This document shows positions 1 through 13,700 of a stretch of 64,000 nt of DNA, in pieces (the stretch's first letter is position 1; each line of letters opens with the position of its first letter). The stretch is from assembly GCA_036877525.1 (NCBI GenBank), contig JAZGTH010000019.1:2402001-2466000 (forward strand). The letters run 5' to 3'. The translations under genes were made by a program, and so were the position numbers. The DNA comes from Chromobotia macracanthus. Its lineage: Eukaryota > Chordata > Actinopteri > Cypriniformes > Botiidae. Below the pieces are notes generated by a model. It saw only the letters and a list, made by a program, of their open reading frames with translations, did no database searches and had not been told where the DNA came from.

Positions 1-134
1 TAACAAAATCTGTAACGTCTTAATAGTATAAAATGTATACTTTTTTTTGCTGTTTTTTTCTAACACATTAACGACTTTTTACGCTCTGACTTAACGCGCA
101 ACATAAACAGCACATTACCACAACCGAATAAATA

Positions 135-154
135 CGACTGTTTCGAAACAGTCG
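135..154. repeat. Perfect 20-bp palindrome
   Basis: Two 10-base arms, CGACTGTTTC and GAAACAGTCG, meet with no spacer. The function is unknown; it may be chance or a dimeric protein site. Confidence 0.8.
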
Positions 155-1639
155 AGACAGATCGACGAAATTCTCTCCGATCTAATTGAAATTCTTTAAA
201 TTGTGTGTAATAATAAAATACAAAATTACTGGCATTATTCCATTCTGTGTGTTAACTGTGTGTTAACTTATTACTGCAGATGAACTCGTATATAAGTTTA
301 TATAAGTTTATAACTTGTTTACGAGAAAATATGGAAAAACAATAGTAGAATCCCAATGAACTGGTGAATATTACAGCACACGCCCACCAGCATATGTAAA
401 ATAGACAGACCAGCTCAAGGTCAAATGTCATTAGTTAACAGTCTGTGTGGTTTTTCATAGCCTCACTAATATCTGAATGTTTATCCTCCTGGCGAGTCTC
501 TACTTCCCTACATAGTGAGTCATCACCTCCCAAACAATACAGAGTGAGAAAAGCAAGAACGCAACTAAACTCTAGCCAACTGCTGATAATCACTACCAGG
601 CCTTTACCATTGCATTGCACAAGCTCTGATAACACCAATGGTTTTCTAATGCTACGTTACCCTCTTTAGACCACACATCTAAAGCCAAACATGTACACGC
701 CCCCTTTCTCCTCCACGCCAAAAGCAGTGTTGTGTGATTACACTGCATTAGCACCTAGAGGTCCAAATCTGCATGCCTGAAGCGGACCACCCTGTGTGGA
801 AGCCCCCGACATCCAGACTGCCCCTGCTTTTATCAGATGACACAGGTTACGGCAGGATTTTTCCAAATATAAGATTAGAATCAAACTGAATGCATTCCAA
901 GCCAACCTGAAGTGATTGTGAATTAATCTGGCCTTGGATTCAGATTAAATGATAAACTTCTCTACTGATGTTGAAGAAGGAATCTAAAGCACACTACGAA
1001 ACATGGGCCGAACTGCACGGCTGTTGACCTTTACGGTAAAGACAGCTTTACAGACAGCTGTAAATAATTACAGCAGCATGCAACACTGTAAAACACGTCA
1101 GCTGCAGGTAACTATCTTGGAAGCTGCGTCACCGCATGTCTGCATTAAACTCTCAGTCTACAAAAGGCGGCATCTCGCATACACAGACGTTGCGCTTTCT
1201 CCGCTTGCGTGAAAGCATGAGAGGAATGAGGAGATGAAGCCTCAGTGTCCAGGAAATCAAAACAACATATAACACACTTCCTCAGTTCAGATCGCCCTAG
1301 GAACACATCTGCTTTTTCTTAAGCAAGGCCTGGCTGTGCGGGACCTTGTGGGGGATAAAGCCTCTTTCCTTTTCACAGCAAATCACTTTGACAGGGGATG
1401 GTTTAAGAAAACAGCGCTGAAACACAACAATAAACAGTTATTTTTCTTAACTTTAGGTTGGACTCATGGCTGGTTGAGGTAATGACATTTTAATGTGAGA
1501 CAAATAATTACTGACTTAATTTATGGAAGCCATCTGATGTCAGATGATAAAGACTGGCGGTTTGTAAACACCTTTAATAAATGTGTTTGATGAACAGGCA
1601 TCAAAATACAACAAGAAAAAAATAGTTCACATAATTTGT

Positions 1640-1925
1640 CACTGACGCAACACCTCTTGCATTCCAACCGCCGGAGCTCGAGGAACTCATCTCTAAACAA
1701 AGCAATCAAATGTTCATTGCGATGGCAGGCGCAATAGCAGTTCTGTACTGTATGTGTAAAAGCCAATTTCCGAAGCGTGTCACTCATTGCCTCTTTGGCA
1801 TGAGCCGTTGCATCACAATTTTGCATGGGCAATTTACTCAGTGTCATCTCTGAGCAATGCTGTAATACACTGGCTTCCACTGCCACACGTTTCCTAACAG
1901 ATATCTTTCCACAGGGGTGAGAGAG
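1640..1925. promoter_or_regulatory. Candidate conserved non-coding block in vegfc intron 4
   Basis: The block is less AT-rich than its surroundings, free of simple repeats, and lies inside an unrecognised open frame on the minus strand. Composition is the only evidence. Cross-species alignment would decide. Confidence 0.25.
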
Positions 1926-3238
1926 CAGGCACTGTTTTAACACACAAAGCATGCGTTATTAACAAGTCTTTTTCACTTGTTTCTCCAATTTCCTCTGCGA
2001 AAATGAGTCATTATTCGGCATGCTGACGACTGTCACGAAAAGGCAAACGGGCTGATCCTTCTCGGAGAGGATAAAAACGATAAACATTTACACAAAGTAT
2101 GTGAGGGAACAACATAGAGTTGAAAACGGGGTGTGCCTCATGTACAAAAAATATCTGATGATAGAAAACAGGCTGTGTTCTGAATCTGCTCAAAGAGAAG
2201 AGCAACATTTAATAAAATGTCCAGTTTTACTCAGCTACATTGAACAAGGTTTACATATCTTGGTTTACTTTGTTTTATCAAAAATCCCCCAGTTTGAGAA
2301 CATCTGGTACATTTCTACCTTGCTCCAACCTCTCCTGCTCTCTCTCACTCTCTATGATGGCTAAAACTCAAGGCCATTAATGTTGCTCTGTGTTTCAAAT
2401 TAAGTGTTATGATACACAGAGTGATACAGGATCCGCTATGGGTTTGACTTGTGAATAAGCAAGTAATAAACACTCTCTCACCACAGCAGAACTACTGTAA
2501 GCCTCTTAATGTACACGTGAGATGAGAAGCTCATTGGGGTCAGTAAAATGTTGAATTGTAGAAGGTTAACTTCATTATATTGTGATTAAAATGCAGGCAA
2601 ACTTCCATTTTTTCTTATTGTTTGACAGAGGTTTTGATCCAAAGCAGCTTACATTACATCAAAAGCAAGGAAAATAGACATATGAACCCTCAATGGCATT
2701 GGACAAGTTCAGTAATGTTTAGTAATGATTGGTTTGATAGGTCATATGGGTTCACACTCACACATTTTGTATTTCCAGTTCAGATCAGTCAGGTTTCAAC
2801 CCACATTAGTTGATAAAGAAAACAATTAATTTAAGAAAGAAGCAACAATTATAGCAGGAACATAATTTCTTATGCAAAAATTAAACAGCAAGTCAAAGAA
2901 AATACATATGCTTTATAACGTGTTAGTGATGATAACTTAATCAAGCCAACCCATTGCATGGAAAGTTCATTAGTATTCCCTACTGGGATTTTCTTCCCTG
3001 ATGAAATTCCTACAACAAAAGACTAACAGGAAGATCTCTGTGGGCTTTAACAATGGGCAGCCACACTACAGCACCAATATGAAAAGCAATCTGATGAGCT
3101 AAATACGTCACTGGATGCAGCTACATCCAAAATACACACATCAGCATAGCTGCATATCCGCTGACAAGCTAAACAGAGCCAAATCACATTTCACATACTG
3201 TACAGTCAGTATATAGAATGTCTTGTCATGATATTATA

Positions 3239-3761
3239 GCTGCGTCCAAAAGTTGCAAAATTCTGCCTCCGATAAATGCATTCCAAGGTAGGAAGGCATC
3301 AAGACATGTCCAAATCCAATGTTTGCTTTCCTCCTGAGTCTCCTGAGATACCTTCGCTGAACAATTTCGATGGCAGCATAGATGTATCCTTCACTGCCTT
3401 TGATATCTCACAATACTGTGCATGTGTGTCCGCAAGTAAAATGATTGGTTGGGCAGGGATGAGAAAAATTAAAATGACATTTGAGAAGCAGTTGGAGGAC
3501 AATTTATGTATAAATTTGTTTAATATCCACTTTAAACACCTTTTGATTTCATTTCTTCAGAAAAAACAGTATTGTAGTTTTTAAATATTCAACTGGTTAT
3601 TGCCCCAATGCTCTCTGTTTATATTTTTTAATATCATTTTGTTATGCTGCCTATAAAGGCAGTCCAAAACTGTTTCCGGTGGTGCCTTCACAGCCTCTCA
3701 AGTCATTGCTTGATATGGGAGCAAGGCAGCAAGTCAGCTGCCTAAACTTTCGGACGCAGCC
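3239..3761. mobile_element. Non-autonomous PIF/Harbinger-like DNA element
   Basis: The ends are inverted repeats: GCTGCGTCCAAAAGTT on the left, and on the right the reverse complement of GGCTGCGTCCGAAAGTTT. Both sides are flanked by TATA (3235-3238 and 3762-3765), a plausible short target duplication; the left end appears to have lost one G. The interior has no transposase and contains only an unrecognised 102-codon frame. The GGCTGCGTCC ends suggest PIF/Harbinger or a similar superfamily, but this is from memory. It sits in vegfc intron 4. Confidence 0.65.
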
Positions 3762-4288
3762 TATATTTCTTATATGCATTACTTTACCCTCAGTTTCTCC
3801 CACAACATATCAGCACATGGAATCTGTAGAGACTGAGTAATGGTTTGAAGAAAACTGCCTGTGGTCCTGTTTTTACACTGATAGTCTAAAAATGTAGTAA
3901 AAAAGGAAAGTAGTAAAAAAATTACACTGACATTCTATTCTAATCTCTTAAAAATTCAAAATAACAAAGAATAAGTAAATACTTAGAGTCAAATGTTTAA
4001 CACCATAACCCTCAAACTTCACAGACCCACCGTAACAAAACTGCTACAACTAATTTTTTAATAAATAGGAAACAAAACTACATCCAACAGCAGTTCTCAA
4101 TCTGAACTGTATCTTAGCAACATGACAGTAACAGTTTGAATCTCTCAGCATGACAAAAAACAGTCAGTGTCTATTAACACCAGGGCCAACTATTTTGGGC
4201 AAAATTTAACAATCCTGCAGAAAATATCTGACTTGTAATAAAATGTACTTCCTGATTTTATCTATTTAGTGATAGAAAAATATATAAT

Positions 4289-4330
4289 TTTTTTTATTTA
4301 CCTAAAAATAATTTTAGGTAAATAAAAAAA
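4289..4330. repeat. Perfect 19-bp hairpin, 4-base loop
   Basis: Arms 4289-4307 and 4312-4330 are exact reverse complements (core ATTTACCTAAAA) around loop ATAA. Such tight AT-rich hairpins are often remnants of fold-back MITEs. It lies in vegfc intron 4 and would form in the pre-mRNA. Confidence 0.8.
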
Positions 4331-4583
4331 TAAAGCCTTATAAAACGAATAAAACTTATAAAAAGTATCAGAAGTTCATCTATGCTGAGATAAACATCGT
4401 AAAAAGGCTTTAATAAAGGTCAAAGCAACTGCAGTGCAGGCATCTAAATGTGTACAAGTGGCTTCCTAAAACAGAAGGGGATTAAAGAAAATACATGATC
4501 AATCTCAGTGTTGGGTTTGATGAAATACATTGAGGTGGACACACCTGATGAATATGACTGAGCAAGATAATGTCAACACTTAC

Positions 4584-4723
4584 TCTGGAAGGGCCCTTCG
4601 TATGATTGAATGTCGTTGTCTGTACACATCCAGTTTTGATAGACAGCTGCAGGAAGTGTGGTTGGCAAAGCTTATGGTGACTGGCTTGGTTCCTTGCTTG
4701 ATAGGAACTGTTATTTCAAATAG
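4584..4723 (-). CDS. vegfc: vegfc exon 4: end of cystine-knot domain and processing site
   Basis: This exon encodes residues 171-216 plus two bases of codon 217. The acceptor is TTATACAG|CTATTT and the donor is CCAGA|GTAAGTG (phase 2). LFEITVP, the glycosylation sequon NHT (191-193) and the last knot cysteines C195 and C197 are present. The usual SCRC of mammals reads SCSC here. HSIIRR (208-213) is the conserved dibasic site after which VEGF-C is cut by proprotein convertases. The next exon is not seen in the window. Confidence 0.97.
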
Positions 4724-7700
4724 CTGTATAATGAAAAAAGAAAAGGAAATGTTTTTAATAAACCCCAACAAGTCACAACTAACATAAGATGTGAAACGTG
4801 AGCAAGAACATTATGTGAGACAAGGAAATAGTGTTAGATCAAGAAATCAAAATTTCCTTAAGCTTAGGGGAAGCATTAAATTTGCAATCCTAACAAATTC
4901 TCCAACCGGATGTTATGTGATAAATCAAGAAGCAAAATAAATATCTTTCATGTAAGTTTGTACTCTAAGCAAACACGGCTATGTCAACTCATGAACAACA
5001 AGGCATTTTCTCAGACACGTGGTTTGTAATTCTAAATTGGTGAGGTATACAGCCCCGCTCACTGAAAAATCTTACTGGATCATTTTCACATTATCTTTAA
5101 CAAAATACTTGCTGGAAGCTGGAAGATGCATGTTCAGAACTGAGGCAGCAAAGCATAAACACCTCCAAAACAATTTAGCTGGACAACAAACAAGCAACGT
5201 TCAAAAACTCTGGAACACTGAACCACCCTTCAGTGGTTCACCCTTCAGCTCCCGCAATATAAACAAACCTCCCAGGATGCACATTAAGGAATTGTGCCTA
5301 ATGATGAGAAATAATGGGATGTTCCCATCTGATCCAAACCCTGACATTGGCTCGCTTCACTTCTCAGAATTACTTTTCTGCTTTATCCTTCAATGTCCAT
5401 TATATACCTGCCATGAGACCATTTGCTAATTGCACTGACAGATCCATAGTCAGCGGCCTTGGCATTTAAAATCCATGAATAAATATCTATATTGGACCAA
5501 CAATAATCCAGTCTACACTGACAATGTAAAGGGACAGTGTATGTTGGAATGAAAAAGACCTTTAAAGGTCCATCCACACCCACTGTTAATTAAGAATAAT
5601 GAATAGATAAGCAATTTAGATCGTCACCATAGTAATCTAATGAAATTTTACTTGAAAAAGCATGAAAATACTTTCTTAAAACGAATAGTTCTGATTTTAA
5701 ATTCTGATTACAACAGTTTACCCACAGTATACATTTTATTAGTTTTTGTTTCCTGGGAATTGAACCCACTGCCTTGGCGTTGCAAGCATCATGATATACC
5801 AGCTGAGTTACAGACAAGTCAAAATGATAAATGCTGATAAAAACACCCTTTCCTACTTTGTGAAAGATCTGTTTTTTTTAATAATTATTAATAATAAATG
5901 TAACTGTTGTACAGTGTTTTGAATTGTCATTGATCCAAAATCCTACTCTCACATTTTAGATTTAAAAGGAGGAAAGGCCCTATACCCACAGAAAACTGAC
6001 TGTAATGCAAAGCTGCCCAAGGTTTTTGCAGCTTTTCTTGTCTTATTTTGATGTTTGCAGAAGTCCATAATTCCGTGGTTAACCATTTTTACCAGGACAA
6101 GTGAACCAAAAGCTTCATTTGCTCTCTCTGTAAACCTGTCAGCTCTCCATTCCTTATAATAATAAAAGCTCTTTACTGGAGTATTTACAGTCCACAGGCC
6201 TGTGTATTACATCTGTGCAGGTGAGATAAGGGTCAGATGAAACCAGAGATCCACATATTGTTTTAACATGGTCTCTTTTGCTTTCTCTCTCTTTCTGTCT
6301 CTCGCTATCTTTCTCTCTCTCTCTGTCTGTCTGAGAGTGAAGACTAGCACATCTATAGCAGGAAGGTTGTCTTGTCTTACAGATAAATAAACTTGAGTTT
6401 TTTAGTTTATTATTAAGTTTTCTTCAGTTTATTAACACAAAAAGTTTGTATTCCTATTCCTTGTTTACCAAAATGTCCTAAACAAAAAAATACATTTGTT
6501 TGTGAATCAGTCAAATTTCAGATTAATTTAAACTTTAACCATGATCATTTTTACTTTTGACCCAGTCATTTCTTGAATGAAATCTGGAGCTTGTAGTTTC
6601 ATAATCCAAATCTTGCTAAAACATTTTGCAATATCTTCATGTTGCATCTGCTGCTCAGGCTTCACGCCCAGAGCGGGAGTGTACGTCTGTAGTGCAGTAG
6701 CATGGACATGAGGACCTTGACCTGCTGGTGGTGGGAGGGCGTCATGGTTTAAGTCAGAAGGAGAGAACCCTTCGCCTGCTGAGGTCAGCCCACCCAAAAT
6801 AAGTGGGCAGTTAAGGAAGGCCTGCTTGCAAATGATTCACAGTCATGACCTCTCAACCGAACCCCTGCCTCTTCCACAACTCACTAAATCAAAGCTTAAC
6901 AGATCATCTCTGCTCTAAGGAGCAGGCTGTAAAACAAAAGCCAATGCAATGAATATTAATGCATATGTTATTATATGTTATATCCACGGATATAAAACAA
7001 GGAATCTGAACTGACTTATGACTTATAATGCGTAAAAAATCTATTTTATCGTTGCCAGAACATGTCTGATCAAAGATTTTAGAAAAGCTCCCACGTAGCA
7101 CACACAATCTTTAGTATGCAGTGACACAGTTAATTAGCTTTGAATAGCTGTCTGTTTAATGAATAAAATGTTAATGTAAATATGACCATGTAATCTGAAG
7201 TTCATCTAATACAGGTACTTGGCTAAGGATTCTTCTATAAAATGGTTTGTGGCAAGATACAGTAACTCGGTCATCATTGGTCACAGGAGAGGCATTTAAA
7301 CAGCATGTTAATACCAGGTGTAAATGTAGATATTAAAGGACTCGCTCACCGTCTTGCTGATGTAGGAAGTGCTGATGTTCATGCACTGATGCTCCTCGCT
7401 GTTACAGCAGCCCCCACATCTGTAGACAGACACGCAGGGTGGTTTATAGAAGGTGTTTGTAGCTGCCCCAAACTCTTTCCCCACATCTAAACAAACTTGG
7501 CGTGGCATGCACAGGGTCTTTCTCCACTCTGTTTCAATGCCTAGGGCAGCAGAAGAGTGAGACAGAAAGAGGAGATGCATTAGAAAGGGGTCAGCAGTGA
7601 AATGCATCAATTGTTATGCACTGCAACTCTCGCATGCTGAAATATTCTTGGTAGCTTAAGGAAACTTTGTGCCAGGACTGATGAAAAAGCATAAAAAAGG

Positions 7701-10700
7701 AAAACTTGACAAGTATGAAAAACTTGGCTGTAATGCAATAATGACAAAAAACACTGCCAGCACAAACTGTGGCAGGCCTAAATTAATAGTCACTCACTTT
7801 TAAGTATTTCTAAGTTGAAGTATGCAGCCGCAAAGGAGGCCTCCTCTGGCCTTGTTTTTGTGGGGCCGTGCTCTCTGTGAGGGACGTGAGCTCCTGCTTT
7901 GGAATGACACTTCAGCATGCTCCAGTAGCTGGGGTAAACTATCCTCATGAGTTCATCTACGCTGCCTGCCGAACGCAACTGCTCCACCAAGTCTGGCTCT
8001 GAATGCTCCTAAAAAAATAAACCAGAGAAACAAAGTAAAGGCCCCAGCATACACACTGCAAAGTTCTGCTTTTTTTTTGTTTTTGAGTTTGCTTCGTTCT
8101 GGGGTAGAAAGTTTGAAATACAATGAAAGTTGAAGTGTACTGATTCTGAACATTTGGCAACAATGTATGCAGGAATTTAAAGCAGTATTTAAAAATCTAA
8201 CTGACTGAGTGAAGAAATTACCCAAGCCCCAAGAGCCCCAATTCACGCCTACCTATAATGTCATTGTCTTGGACCAATGGCAGGTAGAAGGTGTTTAACA
8301 GCCTGTACAGTTTAATTAAAAGTTTGCACTGTCCGAACTGTTTTTAAAAACTAAAATACACTTTAAAACAACCTTTTGGTAAGATTTTGTTTAAAGTGTT
8401 TTAACTGTCACATCCATTCAATGTTAGATTTTGCATTAAATTAAAAACCTGGAAAAAGCAGCCTTACAGCCCGATTTCAAGAACAGTGTTCAACCTTCAA
8501 CTGAGTGAAAATTGCAGGTTGCTATGGCACCCCAGGAACTGCACTTTATCACTTTAACTTATTGTACTTACACTACCAGTCAAAAGTTTGAAAACACTTG
8601 ACTAAAATGTTTCTTATTGTTCTAAAAATATATTAATCTGAAGCTGTTTGCTTAAATGTTTGAAATTACTCTTGTAGACAAAAATATAATTGTGCCAATA
8701 TATTCATATAATTTTATAACATATAATGTTATTACAAAAATGTTTTGAAATATTAGGTTTGGACAGCCAATAAGAGCCTAGAATAGAGGGGAACTCCTTC
8801 AATACTGTTTTAAAACAGTGGCTCAGTGTGACGCGTCAAGAAACTGCATACAAAATGTCAAGAAAACATTGAAGTTGATGTTAGAATATAACCTAGTTTA
8901 ATTTATTTCCATTTTATTTAGTCACAACATAATTTCCAAAGGTACATTTGTGTTATTTCATAGTTTTGATGAGTTTACTAAAGGTGGAAAAAATATTTAA
9001 AAAAAAATAAGTAGGTGTTTCCACCTACTTATTTTCCAAACTTTTCACTGGCAGTGTATGTTGCTGAAACATTATCACAGAAACATTAGTAAGTGGTGCA
9101 GAAAACGTTGAAAAAATACCATAATGACTTCATAATGATGATTAGAGTTTCTACCCACCAAACAGGCGACTAAAAACAAAACTTTACAATGGCAATCATG
9201 GGCATCTAGTTTACTTGTCACTAAGTGATTTAAACAAAATCTGAATATGTTTTACAGGTCTAACCTGGCCACTAACATTGAAAACAGAAAATCTAGTATT
9301 TAGTTTATCTTTATCATTGTGTCAACACCCTCCTCTATTAACATTCCAGAGCTACACTGTATCTAACTGTGTACTTTTCCACTACACAAATAAGCATGTC
9401 ATATTGGACATATCTCAGATTATCTAAATTAAATGTCAATTGTTATCAGGTTTTGAATATGTTTCACTATTAGTGGGCATGTAACAATCTATCGGTGCAC
9501 CGTTTTTGGTTGTACGAGTAGAAGTTGATGCGGCCCTAAGTCAAAAATCAGCAAGACTTAGGTACCAGCAAGCAACAAAACAACCACTACCTAAGGGAAA
9601 CAATATAAGATTGTATACACCCCTACCTATTAGTTTTGAGCTTGTGACTCAGTCACCAGTGATTGTAAACACAACTTCACGCTTATACCTTTCTTATGTG
9701 TCTCACTGCACTCATCAGCTAGACAATATCAACAAGTATGGTTAGAATGGCAATATTTAGCTTATCTTGTTTGCCCCTCTGTTTCAACAAATCTTAAACA
9801 GATGCTTCCTTACCAAATGACTTTTACAAATTAAAAGTCTTGGGTCTATTGTGAGTCTATATAGCATTTGATGTTGACACTTTGATGTAAATAGCATTTA
9901 CTCTTAGATGTCTTTTTAAAAAAGAAGCACTCATCAACGGTATAAGGTTGAGTGTCAAAATGTATGAATGTAAGGAGTGTAATTTAGAATTACTTCTGTC
10001 CTCTGTGAAACTTAGATATTCAAATTACGCCACAATGGAAAAAATAGTCAGATCTCAATAGTCCTTTGGGAACCAGGCAACTGACAGTATTGCTAAGTAA
10101 GCTAATGGGTTGTCATTGGAGACTGAGCCATGTCTGTCTAAAGCAAGAGATAGCCCAGCGCATGCAAATCAAACACCCTGAGGTCTTGAGCTAGCCTCAA
10201 TCCGCAATGGAATGGAAGTCTGCAAGAAGTGTGAAAACACCAACAGCGTTTGGAAACAGCCTGAAGCCCCTGATGGAAAATGATACTGCTGTCTGGGACA
10301 TTCCAGGAAACATGCCCAGTTTACCCACATAGTCGATCATGGCCGTCGATAATAAAAAGCACACCCTCCCCATACTTGTGAAAATGTTAAAAAAAGTGCG
10401 AAAAATACAACCTGAACTGAGCCTCTGTGCAATTCCTCTTCCCTCCTCCTGAAAGGCCAGTGCTGGTATTGGCTCAGACTGTTGTACCATATCTGACTGG
10501 TGAATTAATATCTCTGTATATCTGTTTCAGAGCTCTTATTGGGCAAGTCTCCATGTTTATAGCAGAGAATTTATTATCTCAAAAGCTAGGAAATGAGCTT
10601 TCTCTTTTAAAAACAGACACTGTAATATTTTACTGTAAAACCCATTATTTACATATGACAGGAATTTTTGGCTAGAAAGGTTTTATGAACCTCCCTTCTT

Positions 10701-13700
10701 CCCTCACTTCAAAAGAAAATCCTCAGAACAAACAGTTTTACAGTATGACAGGCCTTAAAGACTATAAATGTTTTACGATACAGGACATCTTACTGTCGAA
10801 AAATAAAAAATAACCATTTATATGAAATAGGAATTTAAGCCTGAATAGTATCAAGCGCTATCATAAAACCTCAACCGAACAAGACGCTAACCTGCATCTA
10901 TAATCTGTACACATTCAGTGTTACTCCACACTAGGCCCAGGTCATATGTCACAAAAAAAAATATATTTTTGCTTTGCATACAAAATTAAGAAAGATAAAG
11001 CGGTGATTATTCTGATGACTTTAAAGAGCATTTGATTTGACAATTAACTTTCTCAAATAGCACACTCCTTATATTTAGTGAAACATCCCTAGAATACATT
11101 AATGTATAGAATAAATGAATGTATTAAACTCATTTACTTTTGAGGCCAGTCCTACTCCACACCAAGGAAAAATGCTCGAATGTCAAAAGGAAAAATATAA
11201 TCCTTGTAGGAAATGACCATTTCTACCCACATTGACTCCCTTCTGTTTATTCAGAAAACTCAAATACCACAAAAAGAGTCTGAGCAAGACTATTGTATGT
11301 GGCCTCTTCCATGCCTTTGTTTACAGTGATTCCTGAGATAACAAACTAGTCTGTTTCCTACTACAAACAATGGAATCTGAGAAAATTATATTGGTGTATT
11401 CATGACACAGACACATTCACACATTACTGGGACCCAAACTTCAGGTTTTGTAATTGTAAAAACACTAATACAATGCACTATTTTTATTTTTCCCAATGCA
11501 CTATGTTTACTTTTCCGTCGCAGCTAAAATAAAAGAGGGACTAATGTGAGAAAAATACAAATGGGAACCAATGAGTCTGAGGGCAGTTGACCCAGAAATG
11601 CCATTCATTGTTGTAATCATGATTTTGATTTATTTTTAGTATTACAGAACAGGCTGATACAAAATATGCGCATGCTTGTACATTAAAACTAATCTTCAGA
11701 CTTTTAATGTTTAAAGACATCCAGCCTTTATTTGCATGCCAATATTCCAAATATCAATTATAATGTTGCACAGACATTTCATTCCATATACAGCTCAAAT
11801 ATGTAGTCCAATCCACCAACCCACTATTATAACAAAAAACAGGTGTGAAATTTCAGGACATTGTTGAACTAAAAGAAAATAAATAGTGTGGCTGATTAAC
11901 CAGATGAAAATGAGAGTGACATCAAACAAGAGGCTGATGTCACCCTCTCTTTGGCCAGGAAAGACAGTGATTCATTGGAAATGATGAAATGATGAAGTGA
12001 TCATAGATGCATGCAACATTAGTGGGCAGCAGTATCCTGTTCGCCAACAGAAAACACTCTCTTCAGTGAGATCAGAAAGTGTGTCTCATTGAATGATTCA
12101 CAATGGAAAGCACACATGATGTCATGCAAACTCTAACAAAACCACGACCGGATGCCACATTTGTCAAATTATTCCAACTAAGACAGTGGCTTTATCATAA
12201 CCGACATTATTTTGATGTTCAATGTGAGTCAACAGTTTGAGGTCAATTAGAAGATCTGCATCATTGGAGAGAAGCCTCATTTTAGACATCCTGAAGCAAA
12301 ACACAGTCACTCAGTGGCTTATTGAGTCTCCCATGCCCTCACTAATCAACCAAAATCGCTCACTGTTCAAATTAAACTTTCTTCTCAGATCACAGAAGAA
12401 GAACACAAATTAAAAGAAGCAACATAACCAGCCCTCTTTTCGTCTAAATGCTCTGTGGACTGTGTATTGGCCAGAAAGTTTGTTGTTGTTGATGCATCAT
12501 TCACACTATGAGATTAAGATGATATTACACATGGCTAAAAATATCAGATCACTTGTGATAGCTCAATACTTGCTCAGACTGCACAGCCGAATTGCTCATA
12601 CATTGCAATCATGATGTGAAGATACTTTCAACCAGCATAACAATAAATGTTTGTGGGAAAAATCGCCTACCCTGCCTTTAATGAATGTCGCTAACTAGAT
12701 TGTAAGATGATTTGTTTTTTTCTCTGTGAAGGCACATCTTAAGCAAACCAAAAACTCCAATATGACACAATGAAAGATAAACAGAACCAGATATTGGCTA
12801 TGAGGTTAACATTCATCTTAGCAGACACAAGCGTCCAGAGCTATTTTGGAAATGTTTCTGGAAAGTGCTCTCACTGAATATATTCCTTTAGTCTGACATA
12901 CTTCATTTGTATGCCAGGTTAATAATTTCACACTTTTTGCCAGGTTAATATTTTTTTTATTTTCATACAGTAACCTCTATACCTATACATTAAACATTAG
13001 TATTTTAAAAATGCATTTAAAATAATGCACATTGTGATAATAATCATATATACAATTTTGAAGAGACCAGCTAGAAGATTAACACACAGTACGATAAGAT
13101 ACAGTCATAATGGTGCTTAGCCATATTGTTTCTGCACATTAAGGTTATATTTTCAAGCAAGTAAACAAGGACAACAGAGCCATTACTAAACTATATTATC
13201 AGACTATATTATCCTTCATCACAGTGAAAAAAATATATATTCTGATTGGGGATTATAATCCCCAATAAATTATATATCAGCACAGATGCTCACTGTGGTC
13301 AATATTGCATTAAATTCACCCTTGTAAGCAGCAGTGCATCTGCACAGGAACATATGTTGCATCTGCTCCAGACATACCTTTCATCCTCAGTATTGGACTC
13401 CAGAGAGCAGATCTGTGTACAGAGGACCTGTCTGGGGCTTTGTGAAGAGAGGAAGAGGATCTGAGCCATCATTAACCCTCAAATGACTCTCATGATCTCT
13501 CAGAAACTCTAGAAGTGACTTTGGGCTCACAAGTTTAAAGTCCTGGCCCACAAGTTTAAAGGGTTTAAGACCTGATGCTGAGACCTTTCCGCATTTCAGA
13601 CAAACAATCCTAATCTACAGTGTTTTCCTAAAGCAATTGAGATGTTCCTTAAGGTAGAGTACTCTACTACAAACCTGAACAATGTTTTATTATGGCCCCT

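Larger units (their letters stand above)
1..4583 (-). other. vegfc intron 4 (5' part, continues off left edge)
   Basis: No coding exon was recognised. The stretch contains a 20-bp perfect palindrome (135-154), a duplicated 11-mer TGTGTGTTAAC near 245-266, a repeat-free GC-richer block (1640-1925), a Harbinger-like MITE (3239-3761) and a 19-bp hairpin (4289-4330). The minus-strand open frame at 1521-1952 resembles nothing I know and lacks the cysteine pattern of the VEGF-C tail, so I do not call it coding. Confidence 0.7.
4724..7349 (-). other. vegfc intron 3
   Basis: A 2,626-bp intron bounded by GTGAGC and TATACAG. It holds a tRNA-derived fragment on the same strand as vegfc (5748-5820), a C/T-rich simple stretch (about 6270-6335) and a GC-richer block at about 6640-6860 with a minus-strand open frame. 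That frame is unrecognised and probably not coding. Confidence 0.85.

Noticed and set aside
1521..1952. 143-codon minus-strand frame as a vegfc 3' exon
   Set aside because: It has several cysteines but not the repeated CxCxC spacing of the VEGF-C tail, and no acceptor fits phase 2.
5748..5820. Functional tRNA gene
   Set aside because: A- and B-box-like motifs are present, but the acceptor stem does not pair.
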